DNA from: Dendrophyllia cribrosa
Taxonomy: Eukaryota; Cnidaria; Anthozoa; Scleractinia; Dendrophylliidae
Reading direction: 5' to 3'
Assembly (NCBI GenBank): GCA_024195265.1
Contig: JAJLRJ010000001.1
Coordinates: 56,221,202 to 56,285,201 of the forward strand
Length of the DNA stretch: 64,000 nt
Below are positions 24,401-31,750 of this stretch, piece after piece (within the stretch, counting starts at the first letter, position 1; each line of letters starts with the position of its first letter). Below the pieces are notes generated by a model. It was not told the origin of the DNA. It was given only the letters and a program-made list of their open reading frames with translations, and did no database searches. A program made the position numbers and the translations under genes.

Positions 24401-27400
24401 CCTTGAGCAGTTGGTTTCAGGGAGAGGTCTAGAAAAGGCAGTTGATCGTCAGAGATGGACCAAGTGAACTTAAGGCTCGGGTGGAAGTTTTTGACAAAAT
24501 TGGCAAAGTTGTCAAGTTCGCTTTCTCGGCTACAGGAAGCTGTCCCCACTATGTCGTCGATGTATCGCTTTTAGAGGTCAGGTTTGGTTCCTGGATATTG
24601 TAAGAAAATTTGTTCCTCGATGTGACTGACTTTATTTAGACTTCATCCGCGCGCGCTACAATGCTGCGACATGGCGACATTTGGAACATTTTTAATTTTT
24701 AATTTTTAACTGAGGAAGAGACATTTCATAAGATTGGCGCTACACAGTTCATATCTATTATGATTCCGAGAAACTACTACCGTTAAGATATGTGGAGAGC
24801 AGTGTTAATATAACCAGCTTGGCTAGCCTTTAGACTTGGATACTTGTGTTAACTGACACAGGAATCCTATCCACTGCATTTTAGGCATATTAGTTATAAA
24901 ACTGAGAAGGAAGAAAGACGACACGCTGTCGTGATCCAAGCAACACACATGCAAATACTACATATTTAACCTCCCATAAGCGGATACCTCTCCAAAGCGA
25001 CTATTTAGTCGTAGTCGTAGCCACACGTGATCATAAATTTCCCGCCATTTTTTCAAGCTTGCCGTTTTCAAAACTCGAAGAAGGCTGTTTTCACGTTCTT
25101 AAACAACTTAAGTATGTATTTTGATACTTTAAATCGTTCTGCTAAAATCACAACTCTATTTTTAAGCCAAAGTCTCTTTCATTCTATGTTCTTTATGAAA
25201 TAACTAAAAAATGTAAATTCACTCACAAATTGAGCGGAAAAGTAAGAAAGAAGCAAGGTGATGGTAGAATTGTTGAACTGAAAGACTGTCGCTATGCATC
25301 GTTCTTTAAGCCTGAAACCACAAAATATAAGCTTTAGACGCTCTGCAATATACACTGAGCCAGTGTTTACATAAAACGAGGAACTAGCGTGACTTGTAGC
25401 CGAAATAAACAACTCATGCAATCTAGTATGACTATACCTGGTGTGACGGGGAGGGGAGAAGGAGGGAGATCCTCCTCACGGGGATCTTCTGACGGAGAAG
25501 GATCCTTAGCTTTTAAACTCCGCTTGCGATTTTTCCTTCGCATCACTCCCCACTATCAGCCCATTGCCGTAGAGCCGGCCTTCCATTCAGTTTGTCTTTA
25601 GACTAAGTGTTATATAACAATTAATCCCATACCGTGAGGAATTTAATACAGCCAGTCAGATGGCTGGTATATTCTGCGGTATCCCACGGATCACAGGGAC
25701 AGTATTCAATGGTAGTTTCTCGTTAGCTCGGCAGCCGTCGGCAGCTCGCTAGGTAGTGGTCTGAACTATAAAATAATGTAAGTGGGCTATATCCTTCTCG
25801 GTAATCTTTGGAAGTCTTTGGTAATTTTCGGCAATTTTCGGAAAATTTTGCAAAATGACCGAAAACGTAAAAATGACACTTGGACAATCATCGTAAGTTT
25901 TCGGAGCATCTTCGGTAAAATTTCGAAAAAAAATCAGAAGGTCGGAAGACCGTCAATGGCACCAAAGTTATAAAAAAAACATGGGAGAAAATAGTTATGC
26001 AATGCTTTCTCGTGCTATACCACGAAATATCGCACTCGCGACTTTATTTTTCAGTTAGTATGCACAGTCGTGTGTATATAGTACTATAGTATACTTTCAA
26101 GTCACGAGCGGAAGATTGAACAGCAGGCGATTTAGACCACTCAGTTGGTTCGCTAAAACCTAAAAATTGAACTGGCTGGCGTTTCATTAGCCTCTGAAAA
26201 TCAGAACACTGCCAATAACGTCTTTTTTCTCTCTCCAGAGATGCACAACTGTGATGAAAGCACAAGGCCACCCTGACATAAAACGTACCCGGGAGGTTAT
26301 TTGTGGTTTTGTGGCAGTTTTTTTTATTGGCTTATAAATTGATAAGGCTGTAAAAAATGACGTATTTTTTTTTTCTCTCTCTCCAAAATGGAGGTTCACG
26401 AATACAGTGTATACCTATATTTTTATAGATTGAGCGTAGTTTCATTGAATATTGGAGTTCTTTGATAAATCGGTAGACACAGGTGACTTAAAATAGAATA
26501 AAACAAAAGATTCCTTCGACTGATCAGAAATAAAATATAGCAAACGAGTTTTTCGATGGAGCAGGCCTCAGTTTATACATAGACTATATAGAGAACTGAG
26601 AAACAGTGGCGCTTCAAGCAAAGAACAAAGAACAGAAAACAGAAATAACTCCCGTTTTGAGTGAATATTCATTGTAAAATCTTAAAGCAGTTGACTTGAA
26701 CGATTTCACTAAGTCATCTGTTGCTTTGCGTGTATTTATGTTTAATCCTCTATTCAGCTTTCAACACTAATTAAGGCTAAGAATTCCAGTTATCCTGGTG
26801 TTATTTCTCGCATTTCATGTTTTCTTTCTTTTGTCGGACTCCTGGCCACAAGCGTAGGATCCGTAACATAACCCTACGATGGTTAATTAAGTTAGAAATG
26901 CTGCACTCAACTGAGCGTTAAAAAGATCCCATTTGCTATAATAACGTTTAAATAAGAAACTTTGTGCACGTCAGTCGAGTAAAGCAAATCGTGTGTGAGC
27001 AGAAAATTTGACCTTTAGTAACCATTTCTCTCATCAAACTATAAGAATTGGAAATAAAATAGCCTTGAGAAGGTTAAACATACATTATGACCAGAGACCA
27101 CAGCGAGTAGCTATCTTGCCGTAGCAGACGGGTTTTTGTGCTCTTAAGCCGAAAAAAAGCGTGCGAACGCTCGAGCATAAGGATCATTTTATTCTTCCAC
27201 GCACGTGACTCGCGTCGGCCGCGCGTGCCACCCGCGGCAGGAATGCTGGTATTAAATTTAATTTCTAACCACTTAGGTAAAGTAGCGTAATCATAACTCC
27301 GAAAATCGTGTAAACAGTCCCTCTTTGTATCTGTTGCATTTCCGTGAAGCGACCTTTTGGTGACATCAAGCAAAGTGAGTTTTGCGTTTCAGAAAATTGA

Positions 27401-28066
27401 GCTTTTAATGGGAGTATGCCAAGGAGATAGGTTACGGATATTTGAATTTATTTCCGACCTGAATCGTTCACAGCTTAACTTTCTTTCTGCGACACAAACT
27501 AGGCGCGACGCGGGGGAAGCTAGGCTTAGTGGTCTTAGTAGAGTAGTACGTTCTCTGTTGTACACGGTTCAAATAGCTCATGACTTGACGTTCTGCTTAG
27601 AAGTTAGTCGTTCCAGTTTGTTGTTTAAAACACTGCGCGGTTTTTCCAGCTGAGACAAGGAGAATTGTGTTTAATGCGAAGATTTGTACTAATCTAACTG
27701 ATGCGGCTTGCAGACTTTTTGCTACAATCCTATCGGAGGCAAGTTTAAAGCCTGTTGGCTGTGCTTTAAATTTTCGCTTACCTTGTCTTTCTTCGGCATT
27801 GCGATTGCTCATTCTGTCCTGAGAATTCAAAGAAACCCCTACCGTTAGACAATCGACACTTTCTTACGTAACTCAATAGCTGAATGAAATAATAAAGAAA
27901 AGCATGTTGCTTGAGAATGAAATTTGTTTATGCTGTGTATAAGAGAGAATGGTTTTATGTTTACCTTCTCAGTAGCGTCTGCGACTTGCCATGTGTACAA
28001 ATGCAGCAATAAACACATCACAATAACTCCCGACATATTTCCAGATTTCAAAGTTTTTTTATCCAC
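781..28066 (-). CDS. ADAMTS: ADAMTS2/3/14-like metalloprotease with two VHL-beta-like modules, 15 exons, 3' part outside window
   Basis: Exons on the minus strand: 28066-27965, 25552-25438 (acceptor uncertain), 16810-16659, 15308-15117, 14837-14642, 12644-12559, 11939-11732, 10091-10006, 9496-9292, 8621-8473, 6973-6890, 5623-5496, 3326-3307, 2131-2026, 924-781. They total 1973 nt (657 codons plus 2 nt), every junction is in phase, and all introns are GT-AG. Residues 1-34 hold a signal peptide, about 73-252 an M12B/ADAMTS propeptide, about 261-350 and 358-447 two VHL-beta-like modules, and 467-657 the catalytic domain, with HETGHTLGMEHD at 605-616 and Met-turn IMAP at 631-634. HETGH with [14 protein letters not shown] is typical of the procollagen N-proteinase branch (ADAMTS2/3/14). 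The enzyme is expected to be secreted and to act on extracellular matrix, probably procollagen. Disintegrin, TSP1 and spacer exons must lie left of position 1. The odd feature is the module pair between propeptide and protease. Confidence 0.9.
1424..1724. mobile_element. CAGGGGCGG-type TIR element
   Basis: Starts CAGGGGCGGTTCCAGG and ends CCAGGATCCGCCCCAG, flanked by TATTA on both sides. Same end type as 7644-7808. The 74-codon frame inside is not considered a gene. Confidence 0.6.
2026..2131 (-). CDS. ADAMTS exon 14: first half of zinc site
   Basis: Encodes [29 protein letters not shown] and HETGHT. H605, E606 and H609 are zinc ligands and catalytic glutamate. Acceptor TTTTGATAACAG, donor ATAC|GTAAGT; the codon for T610 is split with exon 15. 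Confidence 0.93.
2604..3075. repeat. 106-bp satellite array, copy 1 (ADAMTS intron 13)
   Basis: About four units with TTCATTTGAATGGTCACAC, GACTCAAAAGTTAGAACCA and TTGTACAGCATAATAAACAG. GTACTGCTC recurs at 2722, 2828 and 2934, a 106-bp period. The last unit is followed by a small element with GTTGTTCAAAGCCTGATTAG ends (3080-3182). Confidence 0.9.
3307..3326 (-). CDS. ADAMTS exon 13: 20-nt microexon
   Basis: After TTTCTTTTTCTAG comes a 20-nt exon followed by GTACGG. Between exon 12 (ending phase 2) and exon 14 (starting phase 1) it completes [15 protein letters not shown], matching the LTRQDFGP...GYAPV motif of ADAMTS2-type proteases. Without it exons 12 and 14 do not join in frame. It is too short for ORF-based finding. 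Confidence 0.88.
4060..4087 (+). repeat. Poly-C tract
   Basis: About 28 consecutive C, one of eight long C runs in the window. Confidence 0.95.
4100..4397. repeat. Inverted-repeat element
   Basis: GCGATTTACACGGCACAAC near the left end faces a complementary GTATAGTGTAAATCGGCC at the right end. Inside are several copies of a TCGCATGC / TTGTATAC theme. Confidence 0.55.
4531..4814. mobile_element. TIR mini-element with CCAAT and E2F-like sites, copy 1
   Basis: Ends are AGCAGTTTTCAATTGAGTG and its complement. Internally there are several ATTGG/CCAAT motifs and a GCGCGGGAAAA (E2F-like) core. A near-identical copy in reverse lies at 33582-33865, with diverged copies near 6115-6352, 8690-8830 and 10288-10563. 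Confidence 0.8.
5042..5071 (+). ncRNA. Hammerhead-ribozyme-like core (degraded)
   Basis: CTGAAAA, hairpin AGGCAGCATTGCC, then GAAAC followed by GTCGG. This resembles a hammerhead core, as carried by Penelope-like retroelements, but the CUGANGA box has a mismatch. Confidence 0.35.
5178..5469. mobile_element. Hairpin-headed element with 13-bp target duplication
   Basis: Flanked by TTATGAATAGTTA at 5165-5177 and 5470-5482. It begins with a 110-bp hairpin (AACAACTATTCACCTCAGTG and its complement) and ends CTGTTTCAGTATATACTAA. A reverse copy lies at 53598-54150. Confidence 0.8.
5496..5623 (-). CDS. ADAMTS exon 12: catalytic domain
   Basis: 42 codons plus 2 nt. [19 protein letters not shown], then [10 protein letters not shown], is equivalent to the SLENVCRW...HDHAIFLTR segment of ADAMTS2-type enzymes. 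Acceptor TTTACCTCAG, donor ACAAG|GTAATA. A 292-bp hairpin element with a 13-bp target duplication lies just downstream. Confidence 0.88.
6115..6352. mobile_element. TIR mini-element, diverged copy with broken ends
   Basis: Internal sequence (GTGATTGGCTAAAAA, TTTTCCCGCGCTTGGCGCC, TGGTTTTGGTCTTACGA) matches the 4531-4814 family. The right end runs into a long hairpin. Confidence 0.65.
6351..6595. repeat. Long near-perfect inverted repeat
   Basis: About 87-bp arms 6351-6437 and 6508-6595 (CAATAGTCCTTTTTACAG ... and its complement) flank a 70-bp spacer. Mismatches are very few, so it is recent or maintained. Confidence 0.9.
6890..6973 (-). CDS. ADAMTS exon 11: catalytic domain
   Basis: 28 codons, phase 0 to 0: [16 protein letters not shown] and [12 protein letters not shown]. 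This is the conserved IVSRIYxxxSIG...VVVKLVLL strand of ADAMTS catalytic domains. Acceptor TTTCTACAG, donor CCG|GTAAGT. Confidence 0.92.
7320..7640. repeat. Probable LINE 3' tail, AT-rich
   Basis: TACATACATACTTTATTTGA at the left, then AT-rich sequence without coding capacity. A similar ACATACATACACAAACTTTA start occurs at 10590. Inferred to be a non-coding LINE 3' end in reverse orientation. Confidence 0.35.
7644..7808. mobile_element. CAGGGGCGG-type TIR element with 6-bp duplication
   Basis: CAGGGGCGGATCTAGG at the left, CTGGATCCGCCCCTG at the right, flanked by ACAGTG on both sides (7638-7643, 7809-7814). It carries a C run at 7680. hAT-like ends, but the target duplication is shorter than 8 bp. 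Confidence 0.8.
8391..8424 (+). repeat. Poly-C tract next to exon 10 donor
   Basis: About 34 C following a CCCTCCCTCCCC stretch. In the ADAMTS transcript it is a poly-G run about 50 nt downstream of the exon 10 donor. Confidence 0.95.
8473..8621 (-). CDS. ADAMTS exon 10: start of catalytic domain
   Basis: Residues 448-497. [19 protein letters not shown] and KYILTLMNI are the standard opening of the ADAMTS catalytic domain. Acceptor TTTCTTGTACAG, donor ATT|GTAAGT. A 34-nt poly-C run (poly-G in the transcript) lies about 50 nt into the next intron. Confidence 0.9.
9262..9286 (-). terminator. In-frame stop plus AATAAA after exon 9: possible alternative 3' end
   Basis: If the weak exon 9 donor is skipped, the frame ends VTVPSS then TGA at 9286-9284, and AATAAATAAA follows within about 20 nt on the minus strand. 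This would make a secreted product of about 449 aa with propeptide and both modules but no protease. The poly(A) use is inferred. Confidence 0.45.
9292..10091 (-). CDS. ADAMTS exons 8 and 9: second VHL-beta-like module
   Basis: Exon 8 is 10091-10006 (86 nt) and exon 9 is 9496-9292 (205 nt), with the same 1-0-1 phases as exons 6-7. The protein reads [14 protein letters not shown], then [19 protein letters not shown] and [22 protein letters not shown]-x-R-x-V, GE, Y-x-x-L and H-x-W-x-x-RD line up without large gaps with the VHL beta domain. The exon 9 donor is the weak CCAA|GTTCGT, at the place matching the exon 7 donor CCAC|GTGAGT. If it is not used, the frame stops at TGA 9286-9284. Confidence 0.8.
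10288..10563. mobile_element. TIR mini-element, copy 3
   Basis: Same internal core as 4531-4814 (ACCAATCACAACAGACGCAG, AAAGCGCGGGAAAACGCG) with diverged ends. Confidence 0.7.
10618..10975 (-). repeat. 33-bp minisatellite derived from the exon 7 splice donor, left part
   Basis: About ten units of 33 bp. Read on the minus strand each is CAAATCACTGTAGCAC followed by GTGAGTATTATGACG, i.e. the last 16 nt of exon 7 plus the first 15 nt of its intron. Between 10748 and 10975 the units form 66-bp dimers (GTCATATTACTGACG alternating with GTCATAATACTCACG). Confidence 0.95.
10976..11431. mobile_element. TIR element inserted inside the minisatellite
   Basis: Begins AGGCCGGCACACACTAGGGG and ends with its exact complement; TIRs reach about 33 bp (ACATGTTGCGGGG). 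Flanked by ACA on both sides. It splits a 33-bp unit between GTGCTACA and ACAGTGG, so it arrived after the array formed. Confidence 0.9.
11432..11745 (-). repeat. 33-bp splice-donor minisatellite, right part reaching exon 7
   Basis: About nine or ten units ending in the genuine exon 7 donor at 11731-11732. Donor-like hexamers vary: GTGAGT mostly, also GTTAGT, TTGAGT, GTGCGT. Confidence 0.95.
11732..12644 (-). CDS. ADAMTS exons 6 and 7: first VHL-beta-like module
   Basis: Exon 6 is 12644-12559 (86 nt) and exon 7 is 11939-11732 (208 nt). Entry is phase 1, the internal junction phase 0 and exit phase 1. Together they encode [33 protein letters not shown] and [17 protein letters not shown], followed by a charged tail to RAQITVP. 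The layout (SY-x-VN, aromatic strand, H-x-W-xx-D, DTG-x-x-L) follows the beta domain of the von Hippel-Lindau protein. VHL-beta is a beta sandwich that binds hydroxyproline in HIF-alpha; its role in a secreted protease is inferred. Confidence is lower than for module 2 because NRS is degraded to NLA. Confidence 0.78.
12095..12296. repeat. GATT/GGTT/GATC tetranucleotide repeat
   Basis: Long runs of TTGA, TTGG and GATC units in ADAMTS intron 6. Confidence 0.95.
13186..13440. repeat. 32-bp minisatellite amplified from the TIR mini-element core
   Basis: TTTTCCCGCGCTTGGGACCG recurs about eight times; well-preserved units at 13308, 13340 and 13372 give a 32-bp period. The flank TTCTGATTGATTCATCG matches the core of the 33582-33865 element, so this is an internal expansion of that element. 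Each unit has an E2F-like TTTCCCGC. Confidence 0.85.
14511..14571. repeat. Near-perfect short hairpin
   Basis: ATTTTCGCTTCTGAATTTTG and its complement enclose a GCCGGGGGGGC centre. A neighbouring small palindrome (TTGGTGTACCAAAGTGGTAC) lies at 14450-14475. Confidence 0.85.
14642..14837 (-). CDS. ADAMTS exon 5: end of propeptide
   Basis: 65 codons plus 1 nt, residues 188-252. [16 protein letters not shown] and GRPHLVYRK are the usual ADAMTS propeptide motifs (AGxI, YxIEP, HxVYR). The acceptor was set at CTTCAAG|GCAGGA to keep phase 0 and give the canonical DGL-AGI junction. The donor AAAG|GTTAGT leaves phase 1. Confidence 0.88.
15117..15308 (-). CDS. ADAMTS exon 4: propeptide core
   Basis: 64 codons, phase 0 to phase 0, residues 124-187. 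[22 protein letters not shown] and [10 protein letters not shown] match the conserved core of ADAMTS propeptides, including the cysteine of the SVAIS-x-CDGL motif. Acceptor TTTTTTTTATCAG, donor CTG|GTAAGT. Confidence 0.9.
15460..16372. repeat. 106-bp satellite array, copy 2 (ADAMTS intron 3)
   Basis: About eight units of the same 106-bp repeat as at 2604-3075 and in the same orientation; GTACTGCTCA recurs at 15595, 15701, 15807, 15913 and 16019. The right end is degraded. Confidence 0.92.
16659..16810 (-). CDS. ADAMTS exon 3: propeptide with penta-arginine
   Basis: Encodes residues 73-123, starting [15 protein letters not shown], with a five-arginine run at residues 107-111 ([13 protein letters not shown]) and ending IIYQ. 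The acceptor follows TTTTATTTTAACAG; the donor is CAG|GTTTGA. The basic run is a likely proprotein-convertase site, but it lies inside the propeptide rather than in front of the protease. Confidence 0.85.
16917..19415. repeat. GCGCCCCCTCTCCAATAA minisatellite inside a TIR-like element
   Basis: Over 100 units of roughly 15-19 bp (AATAAGCGCCCCCTCTCC and variants with CCCTCCCTAATAAG) from 16930 to 19360, with higher-order blocks repeated several times. The flanks TAATTTGATTTAGCGCC and GGCGCTAAATCGGATCATTA are inverted copies, so the array probably grew within a mini-transposon. Arginine/glycine-rich open frames on the minus strand are repeat artefacts. Confidence 0.93.
19416..21590. other. ADAMTS intron 2, mostly unassigned
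   Basis: 19649-19745 is a dispersed repeat (GTGAATACGCGAAGCGTAA, TATCAGCTGTAAAC) also present at 57782-57872. An AT-rich stretch with possible LINE-tail character lies at 20770-20900, and a 30-nt C run at 21459-21488. No exon seen. Confidence 0.5.
21597..21724. mobile_element. TIR mini-element, CCCGGTTGTTCAAAAGGTGG family, copy 1
   Basis: Ends GGATAGCGCTATCC facing each other with CCCGGTTGTTCAAAAGG outside. A better-preserved copy is at 30650-30830. Confidence 0.75.
21725..22982. other. ADAMTS intron 2, nothing recognised
   Basis: No splice-bounded frame, RNA gene or clear repeat was identified. Confidence 0.4.
22983..23396. mobile_element. TIR element with internal direct repeat
   Basis: Ends TTAGGCCCGGGACAAACGTC and its complement. 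A 45-bp block (CGACGCAGCACCACAGTTTC onward) occurs twice, near 23113 and 23327. Between the copies lies CGACGAAACGCTCGAAACGT, reminiscent of a degraded hammerhead/Penelope end. Confidence 0.8.
23541..23759. mobile_element. TIR mini-element
   Basis: Arms of about 85 bp starting ACAGTGCTACTACTGTTACC, including ACAAAGTTAACCAATCACAA and its complement, around a short loop. Confidence 0.85.
23977..24640 (-). pseudogene. Penelope-like element reverse transcriptase fragment
   Basis: The minus strand reads [15 protein letters not shown], a stop, then KRYIDDIVG, followed by [20 protein letters not shown] and a long C-terminal RT region ([20 protein letters not shown]). YIDDI is RT motif C. The order matches Penelope-like retroelements. 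It is 5' truncated, carries an in-frame stop and lacks the GIY-YIG domain. The left border (23840-24015) has an inverted CATCCCATAATG / CATCATGGGATG pair. Confidence 0.8.
25438..25552 (-). CDS. ADAMTS exon 2: basic/proline-rich propeptide start
   Basis: An open frame reading [16 protein letters not shown], then [17 protein letters not shown], ends at a good donor (CCAG|GTATAG) in phase 1, exactly the phase exon 3 needs. In-frame stops just upstream force the acceptor to lie at or after the TAG ending at 25553. That site keeps phase 0 with exon 1 but has a poor pyrimidine tract; an acceptor further inside (AAG before CGG AGT) is also in phase. The donor end is firm and the start is not. Confidence 0.6.
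25560..27960. other. ADAMTS intron 1, no further exon recognised
   Basis: Open frames of 63-99 codons occur on both strands (for example 27074-27373 and 27597-27830, minus) but have no recognised motif. A run of GGTAATTTTCGG-like repeats lies at 25800-25930. Confidence 0.4.
27965..28066 (-). CDS. ADAMTS exon 1: signal peptide
   Basis: 34 codons, ending in phase 0 at a GTAAAC donor. There are two in-frame Met codons, at residues 1 and 11. From Met11 the sequence is a normal signal peptide: a hydrophobic core [11 protein letters not shown] and a probable cleavage after VADA. Initiation at the first Met would add ten polar residues in front. No promoter element is clear upstream. Confidence 0.8.
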
Positions 28067-28750
28067 TGTCTCAGCTCTTATAAACCTCGTGAAATCATGA
28101 GGGTTTGAAGATGTTTCGCGTAATATAATGGACTGTGACTTTCTTGCTGACCGTCTGTCAAGTTCTCGAATTGTGCCGAAGGCTATCTGATTACGTCACA
28201 TCCGCTATTCCCCGTCCGCTGTGATCCGTGATTGGTTTATATGAAGACGAACTGACTGTGGTGCCAAAAACATGTTTGTGAGTGTCGTCATAAACTGAAG
28301 TGTGTCACACTGCTGCCAAAGGTTACTGCGTTTCCATTTCATCAGGTTTAGTAGAGGATGAGATTTACAGAGGATAGACTTGTAGCAATCGACGCCGCCA
28401 AAATCGAAAAGCATTTTTTAAAATAACATCCTTCACTTCCGCGCTATTAGTTTTGCATTTACACCTTCGGCACTCTCTACGACTGCATGTACACTGTGCG
28501 ATATTTTATCTGGAAAAGTTATTTCAATTTGAGAAGATATTGATATTTTCACAGATTATTAATTGGATTTTTGCTGGTAGATCGATCTCCCAGATCATAA
28601 GAATGTGTTGACATAAAACAAACGTGAAAAGCTGAAGTGCCATTTAAGGAAATAGCCTGAGTTTTGGAAATCGGTATCTCCAGTCTCCGTAGGAAGTAGT
28701 GGTTGAATCGAGGGAAGGGCCTGTCATTTCCTTAATCCTTTACTCCCAAG
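28067..28750. other. Region upstream of ADAMTS exon 1
   Basis: Expected to hold the ADAMTS 5'UTR and promoter. No TATA box or other element could be assigned. Confidence 0.35.
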
Positions 28751-28839
28751 AGTGCCAAAAATTAAAATTAAAATCCCGAATTATTTTTTTTGTACAATAT
28801 TGCAAAACAAATGGTACTATGCAAAAGTACTATTAAATA

Positions 28840-28905
28840 GGTTTCATTTGAATGGTCACACCATAGCATTTCATCGACGGACTCAAAAGTTAGAACTGCA
28901 TGCAC
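28840..28905 (+). repeat. Solitary 106-bp satellite fragment
   Basis: TTTCATTTGAATGGTCACAC and GGACTCAAAAGTTAGAAC match the two intronic arrays of the ADAMTS gene. Confidence 0.8.
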
Positions 28906-28922
28906 CACATGTCTGTAAGACC

Positions 28923-28958
28923 CTGAAGAAGAAAGGCTGTGCCTTTCGAAATATTGGA
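28923..28958 (+). ncRNA. Hammerhead-ribozyme-like core
   Basis: CTGAAGA, then a strong hairpin GAAAGGC-TGT-GCCTTTC, then GAAA and TATTGGA. This fits the CUGANGA / stem II / GAAA part of a hammerhead. Stems I and III are not clear. Confidence 0.45.
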
Positions 28959-29983
28959 TATTTTACAAATACGTCGTTTCCGTACCGTTTGTCAACCTTG
29001 CTCTTTATCAAATCACTACATGTCTCCATTATCATGGGGGACTCTAGGCCGAAATGGTGTAAGCTGTGTCACGTCAATTTTTAAACATGTTATGCTAATT
29101 TTTGAATCTTTGGAAGAAACCCTTCAGTATGACTATTTACTAAAGTAAAAACTGATTAAAACTCCGTTTAAAAGTACTTCTTTTCCCGCATACAACCCTG
29201 AAACGATTGCAATGCTCACGCGTATCATATGGCAAGAAATCAAATTGCAGTTCCAATGGTTTTTTGTGAATTATTTTTGCGATCCTTAAAAAATAATCTC
29301 CGTCGGAGAAAAATATTCGTGCTAAAATTAATAATTCCGGTCCAAACCGCATTACCTTACCAAATTTTCCATTCTATAGACTATAGCTAAATAAGCTAGG
29401 GAACAACAAAAAAAAACTTTTTATATGAAGTTGAGTTCGGTTGAAAAACTAGATCGCCGTTGAAGTTTTGTAGTCGCTGTTTTCGAGTCACGATTTATTA
29501 GCAATTTTAACTAACTCCGATGAACAGGATGTTGTAGTTCTCAATCGACCTTTCAAATACATAGAAGTACGTCATGCTTTTAAAAAGACGTCTTACCTTT
29601 CATTTACATTGCATGTGTTAATTTGTTGTTCGCTGAAATAAAAAAGTTGGCAGGATTCCACATGCTGTCTCAGCGCTTTTTTTCTTTATCTTTCTCTGAT
29701 GTATAGGCGTCCTAGGTCGTCCTAAACTTTTGAACTCTTCATTTTTTATGGTTTCACCGCGTTTCATTCATTGTATGATTTTGATTGCTGGGATGTTGCT
29801 CAGAGACACAGCTCACTGTGGAGAAGATACTGTGGTAACTTTTAAAAATCCCTGAAAAAAATCTCATCAAGATTTCTTTCGCGTCTTTTAAGAAATCTTG
29901 ATGGGAATTTCTACGCCCCTCCGGTATTAGCTTTTTCTCTCCGCTTACAATTTCTCCTCGTCTCCCGGCTTCCTCCAATGAAG

Positions 29984-30338
29984 AGGGTCTCAATGAGGTT
30001 AACCGTTAGCCGTAAAACGGGCCAAACATTTAGTCGATAGCCGTAAAAAGTGAAAAAGTTTAACCGTTAGGCGTAAAAAATGCAGTAACCGTAAAAAACT
30101 TTTATAGCCTGCCATCTCTTGTTAAGACTGTTATTCACTGATCTCAGAATAGTCCTAAGACCTTTTTAAAAACGTGTGTTACAACAATGGGAATTACTTT
30201 TGAACTTTTTAAAATAATAAAAATTAATTATCATTTTAAATACAATACAAATTAATTTTTAAGATTTCTGTTAACCGTAACGGGAAGAAAGTTACCGTCA
30301 TGCAGCCGTAAAAGCCACCACCCCATTGAGACTCTCCA
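29984..30338. mobile_element. TIR mini-element with TAACCGT/AGCCGTAAAA repeats
   Basis: Left GAGGGTCTCAATGAGG and right CCCATTGAGACTCTC are inverted. Inside, CCGTTAGCCGTAAAA-like units repeat. Confidence 0.65.
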
Positions 30339-30649
30339 GGGTTCATATATATTTATCAGATCGATCTACCAGTTGTGATTACCTATTGGAAATTTCACTA
30401 AGACTTTCCTAAGACTTAAGAAAAAATTGGTCGTGTTGCCATGCAGGATGCATTTTTATTGCATTAACTTATGTCAGTTTTTATTTGAGCGTCGGTTATA
30501 TGAAAATACGGTCAAAATCAGGCAAATTATAAAATTCGTAGAACGGTTATTTCCGCCAGATCAGAGGAATGAAAATCTGTCGATTTTAAAAGATCTGTTA
30601 ACAATAGAGTCATTGTCCTTACTTTGAAGATAATTCAAAGTATTTAACT

Positions 30650-30830
30650 GGGCCCGGTTGTTCAAAAGGTGGATAGCGCTATCCACCGGATAAATAACCA
30701 TCCAGCGGAAAACACAAAGGATTTTGTTAAATTAACAAAATCCTTTGTGTTATCCGCTGGAAATACTTATCCACTGGATAGTGATTTATCCGATGGATAG
30801 CGCTATCCACCTTTTGGACAACCGGGGCCT
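30650..30830. mobile_element. TIR mini-element, CCCGGTTGTTCAAAAGGTGG family, copy 2
   Basis: Left GGCCCGGTTGTTCAAAAGG, right CCTTTTGGACAACCGGGGCC, and a central hairpin AGGATTTTGTTAAATTAACA. Confidence 0.85.
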
Positions 30831-31312
30831 GATTTCTGATCAATAGCTATAACAAGGGTAACCTTCCAAGTTCAACTCCACATGACACATTTGATGCCTT
30901 ATTGCTTACCTCAAAAGATAACGTTTGCAGAACTGTAAATGCTTTGTTTTTCAATCTGCGAACTGTCCCAAGTCTTAAAATTAGGTTTGCATATACACCC
31001 CATATTTAGCTGCATGCAATATGTCAAAATTGGAGAGATCATCGTGTCAACAATTTTATTAACAAGGAATGGGGACAATTTGTTGATATCAGTTAAGTGT
31101 GTGTTTTCTAAGATCAAAAAGAGCGTGGAGGGCGTTCTCTTTAAACTGGTAAAGTGCCATTGAAAAGTTGTAAGTTGAAGAGATAAGAATGCCTACAACA
31201 ATATCTGCATTTTAAACGATTTCAATGATTTTATTGTCTCTGTGAAAACTAGCCTCAGTAAATTTCTTAGCGCGTTTCTAGCGGCCTCAGTAAATTTCTT
31301 AGCGCTTTTCTA

Positions 31313-31569
31313 GCGGCCCAAACGAATGCAACATTTCAACGCAACATCTTGCAACATTGTTGGATCGTGTTGTGAAGGAGCTGGCCAAACGCGCGCAACA
31401 TGTTGCAACATGTTGGATGGTGTTGGATTAAGTTTAAAAACAGTCAAATTTGATCCAACACCATCCAACATGTTGCAATAGGGTGGCCAAACGCGTGTTA
31501 ACATGTTGAGCGCAACAATGTTGTGACAAAGATGTTGCGTTGAAATGTTGCGTTCGTTTGGCCGGCCCT
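31313..31569. mobile_element. TIR mini-element rich in CAACATGTTG
   Basis: Left CGGCCCAAACGAATGCAACA, right TGTTGCGTTCGTTTGGCCGG, with internal GATCCAACACCATCCAACA palindromes. A 40-bp tandem duplication (CCTCAGTAAATTTCTTAGCG) abuts it at 31254-31315. Confidence 0.85.
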
Positions 31570-31630
31570 TTAAACCTTGTTTTTTGCGGGATTGGTTTGC
31601 AATCCTGTTTTAGATCTTGACAGTGTAACT

Positions 31631-31750
31631 AGGGTACGTTCCTTTGGGACGATCTGGATCCGGATCACTGATCCAAGATCACTCGGATCATGAAGCATCA
31701 AAGGAACCGACGAATCCACTCTGGACAAGGATCCCAAAGGAACGCACCCT
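31631..31750. mobile_element. TIR mini-element
   Basis: AGGGTACGTTCCTTTGGGA at the left and TCCCAAAGGAACGCACCCT at the right, with several GGATC boxes inside. Confidence 0.8.
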